In this document: in pieces, positions 58,821-64,000 of the stretch
Layout of the letters: the number at the start of each line of letters is the position of its first letter
Numbering within the stretch: position 1 is the stretch's first letter
DNA from: Symsagittifera roscoffensis
Taxonomy: Eukaryota > Xenacoelomorpha > Acoela > Convolutidae
Direction: 5' to 3'
DNA length: 64,000 nt
Assembly: GCF_963678635.1 (NCBI RefSeq)
Contig: NC_087064.1
Coordinates: 53,712,684 to 53,776,683 of the forward strand
The notes under the pieces: model-generated
Databases searched by the model: none
What the model was told of the DNA's origin: nothing
Seen by the model: the letters and a program-made list of their open reading frames with translations, nothing else
Program-made: the position numbers and the translations under genes

Positions 58821-59583
58821 TATTTTATTAGAGGACTTAGGTAAACAGAAGAAAAGATAAAAGTGAGGGGTGTTAAGTTATTAAGGGACAGGCTAGGAAC
58901 CAGTGACTGCACTGGTAACTTGCCTTTTAAGAAAAAGACCAGACCAAAACAAAACAGGTCCAAACTCGGATATTCGCGACACTAAGTCTAAATTAAAAAA
59001 GAGTGTGTAACTCATTGGTGTGGATTGAAATCTGAAACGTTTTTGAGAAAAATAACTGCCCTGAGGATTTTAGTAGGTCTAGCTCGGGCAGTCCGAAGGC
59101 AAATAGGTAACACAGTACTCGGTGGGTGCAATAGACGCCCACTTGAGAGAATTACTGCCTTCAAAGTTTTGTCTGTTTGGTGCAGCACCAAGCAGGGAAA
59201 GCTCTTTCGTTATAAAACAAGTTCGACTATTGTACTGCGACTGACTAAAAGTAAAATACACATACGTTTTTCATAAAATTATTCTTATTTTGTTATATCT
59301 GGTTTTAAATCAACAATTTGTGCTTAATTGGGTACTGAATACACTATCTTTTAAATTGACTGATATCATCATACTGTGCTAGTTCTCAAATTTTACGATT
59401 ATAATCGATTGTTGTGAATAAGTTTCGAATACGCTGTGCCGTGATAACATACAAGGATTTGTGGTCACTATTGAACAGAAATTTTTTGAATTTATTGTGT
59501 TGTGTTATATTATTGATAGTCAAACTAGAAGGTCACTAACAATCGAATTGAGTGTATAGGCATTAAGAAGTGATAATTTTAAA
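58821..59583 (+). other. Leader of Y before the first ORF
   Basis: No supported gene. The ORFs at 59,025-59,276 and the minus strand are probably chance. A primer-binding site should lie upstream or within this region, but I cannot identify it. Confidence 0.4.
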
Positions 59584-60933
59584 ATGAGTCTAGACAAGTC
59601 AAGAATACCTAAACGAGGTAATAGCTCTAGGAAATTCATACCTAAAAAGCAAAGATAAGCATGGACCGATCCTTTTGTGGATTGGATCACACGAGCCCGG
59701 ACCGACAAAGGGGAGACGGTTTCAGGCAGAATGGTTGAAACTTGGAGTCAGAAGTCCTCAGAAGAGCGAAAAGCTATGTTAGAAGTGGAGGTCTATACGG
59801 ACCAGGCCATGAATGAGAACCAGGAAATACATGGACCGGAGGGGAGAGACAGAAGGCTGGCGAGTGAATCTACTCCGGTAGAACAAGGCCATGATTTTGC
59901 CACTTCCACCGGGACATTGGACCGAGAGGAGATGTCAGAACTGTCCGACATCTCTACTGAGATAGTGGCAACGAGAAGATCTCCAACAGACAACACCATG
60001 ATGGCAGGCGGGACTGAGAAACAAACAACGTCCTCATCGTTCTCAGAAAGAATGAAAAACACCTTCGGAAACATCCTTCCATTCACCATGGGAGTGGGCA
60101 CAGGAAATGAAGGTGAACCCCAGGAGGAAGAAGAGGACCAAGACGAGCAAGTGGACTTTGGGTCTCAAGTCAGCCTCAATAGTTCGACCCAGGAGAATGA
60201 GGCATACGTCGAAAGAGAGACTAGAACCATGGACAAATTTGACGTGGTGAGAACGATAAGCAAAGACGCAAGCACACCAGGCCAGTCGAGAGGCTTTGCG
60301 ACTATGACAAATTCAGAGACGCGAACTGGGGAGAGTAGAAACAAAGGGCTAGGCAACGCATTGGCGGATCCTGAAGTGGATAATGAAAAGACGTCGAGGC
60401 AGAGAATCAAAGCCCGAATCTCGACCAGCACGAAGCTACCTGGGACCGACAGGGTGACACCGCCACTAGTGATGCCACTAGTGGATAACGGGGCAGCATT
60501 AGAAGAAGCCTTGAACAACATAGTGGGCAGTATAGGAGAACAGAACAAACAGATGTCCCTAAGAATGAGTGAACTAGAAAGAGCAGTTCACATTGAAAGA
60601 GAAAGTCTACGGGAAGAAATAAACCGCAATAGACAAGAAGTTGGTAGGAGCGAAAAACGCTTGAAGGAAAAAAAGGACGAGCACATAGCGAAAAACTTGT
60701 CGCGAATGACAAGAGAAGCGGAACAGAGAGAGTTACGCTTAAGAGACGACATGGAGAAGTTAAGAATTCAGCAAGAGCAGTCTCTTGGGACTCTTGACAC
60801 AAAGATAGATGCGATGATGGAGAAGCGAACTCAGGCTATCATGGATAGGTTGGACGGGCAACAAAAGTGGACCAAAAGAAAGGGAACCGAACTCGGGAGG
60901 TCCAAGCAGGGAGCCGAAGGTGAACTTCAATGA
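59584..60933 (+). CDS. Element Y ORF1: coiled-coil gag-like protein
   Basis: ATG at 59,584 opens a frame with an in-frame TAA at 59,656. The frame is open again from 59,659 to 60,933, with the first internal ATG at 59,731 (about 400 aa). The N-terminal half is acidic and Ser/Thr rich; a Glu/Asp run lies near residue 150 of the open part. From about residue 280 to 390 a long charged heptad-like stretch suggests a coiled coil. It probably forms the N-terminal part of the Y gag, and its 3' end overlaps the next frame. No known domain is recognised. Confidence 0.6.
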
Positions 60934-62038
60934 CGATCAAGGGAGGAGGACATATGGATCCACTAGAGGTAGGGGCAGTTCATCAGGCTATGCCACAAGG
61001 GATAATAGAACATGGGGCCCAAACAGTAGAGCAAGTTCAACTGGGAACATACAGATCTCTAACGAACAACCGACGCAAGGCACACATGCGACTGGGAGAG
61101 GTGATTCCGGTAACAGGAGACATGCGAGCCCAGGGAGGAGTCATGTGGGCCAAGGGGCAAACAGGCACGGCGATTCGGACTGCAGGGATGCACCGAATAC
61201 AGAGCCCTTAACAAGGTGCGATGATACTCAGGTGGGGCACTCGAGAGATGCTACGGCAATGGCCACAGCCTTCGAACCTCTGAACAGGTCTTTGGAGACA
61301 TTCCTGACGAGGTTATCCAGAACCAATGAACGCAGTGAAAAGTCCAGAAGAGTCTTTAAGAAACCAAGATGCTACAAAGACGAATCTGATGGCTGTATTG
61401 ATACCTGGATAGAGGTAATGAAACTGCATTTCGAGGAAGAGGATTTATCGGAAAGTCAAGAGTGCAGTGCGCTTACCAGTAACTTGGAGGGGACAGCCCT
61501 GAACTGTGTCATGGCAAAGAAGCAATATCAGCGAGATACAGCTGAGAAAATCTTCGAAATCTTGTTAAATCGTTTCGGATCAGGGGTGCAGGGGCACCAG
61601 GCAATGATGCGCTTCGAGAAACGGAGGCAACGAGAATATGAGACGATATACAAGTTTTTAGACGATTTGGAGATGCTTAGAAGACGCAGCCAAACGGATG
61701 AGTCAAACAGAAGGATGAACCTGGCAGTAGCCTCGAAATTCATCGATGGTGTGAAGAATGATGAACTTCGAACAATGCTAGCAACGCATTACACACCACT
61801 ATCAACCAATGCGCCAACACCAGAGGAGTTGAGACTCAAGTCAAAAGAATATCTTTTGTTGAAACCTCCTTCGAGATCTGGATATTATAAGAACAATTAT
61901 GGCAATTTTAATAACGGACCAGCAAACCAAGGGAACAACTGGTACAAACCGAGGGATGATATGGACAAGAGACGCTCTTGTGCCAATTGCAGTTCAACGG
62001 ACCATCATGTGTCAGCATGCCCAACTTACAAACCATGA
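60920..62038 (+). CDS. gag: Element Y ORF2: gag (capsid and zinc knuckle)
   Basis: The frame is already open well upstream of 60,920 (at least to about 60,857), overlapping ORF1 in the +1 frame. There is no clear ATG at its beginning, so frameshifting from ORF1 is likely. An Arg/Gly/Ser-rich start is followed by a capsid-like helical domain (about residues 155-290: DTWIEVMKLHF, then LLNRFGSG, then MRFEKRRQREYETIYKFLDDL). It ends in a canonical CX2CX4HX4C knuckle (CANCSSTDHHVSAC). The stop TGA at 62,036 overlaps an ATG of the next ORF. Confidence 0.8.
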   Translation: MNFNDDQGRRTYGSTRGRGSSSGYATRDNRTWGPNSRASSTGNIQISNEQPTQGTHATGRGDSGNRRHASPGRSHVGQGANRHGDSDCRDAPNTEPLTRCDDTQVGHSRDATAMATAFEPLNRSLETFLTRLSRTNERSEKSRRVFKKPRCYKDESDGCIDTWIEVMKLHFEEEDLSESQECSALTSNLEGTALNCVMAKKQYQRDTAEKIFEILLNRFGSGVQGHQAMMRFEKRRQREYETIYKFLDDLEMLRRRSQTDESNRRMNLAVASKFIDGVKNDELRTMLATHYTPLSTNAPTPEELRLKSKEYLLLKPPSRSGYYKNNYGNFNNGPANQGNNWYKPRDDMDKRRSCANCSSTDHHVSACPTYKP

Positions 62039-63417
62039 AAGCAATAGGCTTTAGCCTCGAGGACGAAGATGTGTCAGAAGTTGACCATGAGGATTTCATG
62101 AGAGGAGTAATTGCGAAATTCGGCCCGAGGTGGTTCTTTTGCAACTTGGAAGGTCATTTTAAATCAGATTGTCCACAATTCTGGGATGCAGTGGCAGACA
62201 TCAAGCATCCAAGGCATGAGGAAGCTTTATCAGGAGTGAAAGCCAGCAAGGCTCGCCTGTTGAGTGAAGCGGAGGCGCGCAGAAAAGACAAACCGCAAGA
62301 GCTGGCGACGAAGAAAATGCAAGCGGTAACTGAAGAGACATGTGAACCGGAACCAGTGACTGCGGCCGATGACTTCAAGATTGATTATAGGGCAGCCGCG
62401 AGGGATGCTCTAAATAGAGTGCAGCAGGAACTGGTGACAAAAGAGATCGAACAGAAAGTGAAAATCGAACTGGAAAATGAGAAACTACAGGAGCAACTGA
62501 ATACCTTCGAAACAACGGAGGTCGAAGAGACTAAAGCAGCAAGCAGTTTGAGCATGAAGCTTAATAAGATCTCCGGTCAGAGGTTCGGCATGGTGCCGCA
62601 AGGAAGCAAGATACAGTCGATAATCTCGGTGGCTGGACACCAGGTAATCAGAAATCTGAGTGAACCATCCGAGTTCACTTTGATGCATTTGGACACATAT
62701 GCAGATTATCTGAGGCAGGTGGAGCCACGCACTGAGTCGAGAGCTGTGCGAGCACTACTAACAACGGGTGGCCCTCGCATAAAGAATCTTCATGGACGCT
62801 ACGTGGAAGTCTATGGGCCGTATCAAGTGATGCTGAACGTGGATGGAATCAGTATCCACACTAGGACTTATGTAACAACAGATAGTGACCAAATAGGGCA
62901 GATCTATTTGGGAGAGGAGGAACTCAAAGTCCGCGGGATAGGCCATGACGCCATGATGGAACAAGATGCAGTACACATTGGGTATGAAGCAGATGTGACC
63001 GCACATCTGCTCGACACCAACGGAAAGAAAATCGGAGTCACAGGGCTTCTGGACACAGGAGCGGTAGTGAGTGTGATGCCGATAAAAATTTGGGAAAGAA
63101 TGGGCTTCACGAGGGAAGATGTAATTCCAACGAATCTCCGACTGGCCACCGCCAATCGAGGAGCAATTTACATAGCCGGAAGAACACCAATAACGGTTCT
63201 CCACATGGGAGGACGGGATCTTTGTATGAGCTTCCTGGTGGTAGAGAATTTGGACGACGCCGACCAATTCATCTTGGGCAGAGATTTCGTCAGGAATTTT
63301 GACGTGATGATTGACCTGAACAACGGTCTGATACGGATTAGAAACCCGGACCGGAAGTATGTTAAGAAACCAATTAATAGGATAATAACAGACGAAAACA
63401 AGGTACCATTTTTTTAG
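62017..63417 (+). CDS. pro: Element Y ORF3: second knuckle and aspartic protease
   Basis: In the -1 frame relative to gag, open from 61,960. ATG codons at 62,017 and 62,035; the latter forms ATGA with the gag stop. Near 62,131 a knuckle-like WFFCNLEGHFKSDC has Trp where the first Cys should be. A charged linker with a helical stretch (62,390-62,540) follows, then a retropepsin: LLDTGAVVSVM (DTGA at 63,052-63,063) and the flap/C-terminal pattern FILGRDF. The frame ends at TAG after a run of seven T (63,409-63,415). Confidence 0.8.
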   Translation: MPNLQTMKAIGFSLEDEDVSEVDHEDFMRGVIAKFGPRWFFCNLEGHFKSDCPQFWDAVADIKHPRHEEALSGVKASKARLLSEAEARRKDKPQELATKKMQAVTEETCEPEPVTAADDFKIDYRAAARDALNRVQQELVTKEIEQKVKIELENEKLQEQLNTFETTEVEETKAASSLSMKLNKISGQRFGMVPQGSKIQSIISVAGHQVIRNLSEPSEFTLMHLDTYADYLRQVEPRTESRAVRALLTTGGPRIKNLHGRYVEVYGPYQVMLNVDGISIHTRTYVTTDSDQIGQIYLGEEELKVRGIGHDAMMEQDAVHIGYEADVTAHLLDTNGKKIGVTGLLDTGAVVSVMPIKIWERMGFTREDVIPTNLRLATANRGAIYIAGRTPITVLHMGGRDLCMSFLVVENLDDADQFILGRDFVRNFDVMIDLNNGLIRIRNPDRKYVKKPINRIITDENKVPFF

Positions 63418-64000
63418 ACAGAAAAGTAAAACTACAGCCAGGACAAGCTGTGGTGGCAAATTTTAGAATGAGAAATTTGAATTCGTTAAGTGATAGTAAA
63501 CAGGTTTGTTTAGTACCGAATCCAAATAGTCAGAGTTCGGTGATTTTTGGCCGGAGCTTCTCGGTAACGCGAAACGGACTGTGTGTCAGTGTGTTGTTGA
63601 ACACACTGGACACCACGGTTTCAATCCAGCGTGGAAAGAAGCTTGGTTACGCTTTGCCGATGAGAACCGACTATGAGGAGACACAAAACTTGAAGAAACA
63701 TAGTGTGAAAGACTGTCCTTGTCATGCAAATAAAGATAAAATTTTAAAGAGAATTAATGAATTAAAATCTATTCATAAATTGTTTTCAATGAAATCCGAA
63801 ACGGATGACGGCTTATCGAGCTGCTCGAATTTTCCGGAACGCCCCTCGTCATATGAACTAGAGTCTGACAAACCGGTTTTGCCAGAGATAGAACACTTAA
63901 AAGGGAAAATAGGCGAGGGAGATTTCGAGCTACTAAGGGAGGTTTTAAATCGGAACGCGGATGTATTTTCAAGACATAAGGCGGATATCGGTTGCTGTAA
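63417..64000 (+). CDS. pol: Element Y pol, 5' part (runs off the window)
   Basis: Reading on in the -1 frame from the T7 run gives an open frame without stops from about 63,414 to the end (195 codons). It ends in NADVFSRHKADIGCC, the lead-in typical of the Ty3/gypsy RT domain (an Asp-containing 'DIG' segment just before RT). A CPCH string lies near 63,715. RT, RNase H and integrase would follow outside the window. Confidence 0.7.

Noticed and set aside
58550-58831. A repetitive 93-aa protein (PNPEGS-like repeats)
   Set aside because: It is a translation of the motif cluster; the fillers change frame and length, so the repeat peptide is not regular.
60930-61211. Small ORF starting at an ATGA overlap with the ORF1 stop (93 aa)
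   Set aside because: It is a third frame under gag without any recognisable feature; gag itself lies in another frame with capsid and knuckle.
62758-63459. Minus-strand ORF of 233 aa under the Y protease
   Set aside because: It is a shadow of the protease frame, which has clear DTGA and ILGRDF motifs on the plus strand.
1-64000. tRNA or rRNA genes
   Set aside because: I saw no convincing cloverleaf or rRNA-like stretch by eye; a covariance-model scan would be needed to exclude small RNAs.

Overview
The window looks like repeat-rich DNA from an animal genome, probably an invertebrate. Every coding signal I can identify belongs to a long terminal repeat (LTR) retroelement of the Ty3/gypsy type, and nearly all are broken by stops, frameshifts and deletions. 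I see no bacterial operon, ribosomal RNA or host housekeeping gene. The style of the gag-pol element at the right end recalls nematode elements, but that is an impression only.

Three element types occur. Element Z is a gypsy/errantivirus-like element with gag, protease, reverse transcriptase (RT), RNase H, integrase and an env gene. Its env has a furin-type cleavage site, a fusion-peptide-like segment and a membrane anchor, and its LTR is about 264 bp. Element X has a long LTR of about 1.7 kb followed by about 3.4-3.9 kb of decayed ORFs that I do not recognise and that contain no RT. Element Y, at the right end, has an LTR related to that of X, then a long leader, a coiled-coil ORF, gag, protease and the start of pol, which runs off the window.

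Layout: 1-2,772 is AT-rich sequence without a gene. Positions 2,773-16,327 are the left arm of a giant inverted repeat: X on the minus strand, its LTR, then Z on the plus strand with an inverted 3' tail. The right arm, 43,095-55,924, is the mirror image. Between the arms lie two direct copies of a larger block (15,540-28,226, which includes the inner end of the left arm, and 28,228-38,416). Each block has an inverted env tail fused to a forward integrase fragment, followed by a tandem array of a unit of about 1,530 bp made of env sequence. The first array has 7 units (the last truncated) and the second has 5 (the last truncated). A third partial Z copy (38,463-44,222, plus strand, no RT) runs into the right arm. 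After the right arm come an X/Y-type LTR (from 56,494), a minisatellite-like cluster of an 11-bp motif (58,590-58,820) and the ORFs of Y (59,584 to the end).

The main story is structural. A dead env gene was turned into a 1.5-kb satellite-like tandem repeat through a 6-bp microhomology junction. It was then carried along in a 12.7-kb block duplication inside a 53-kb palindromic structure. Several junctions show microhomology, templated hairpins or small patches, which suggests replication-based rearrangement. The second story is Y, whose ORFs are linked by overlapping frames, an ATGA stop/start overlap and a T7 run at the protease/pol border.
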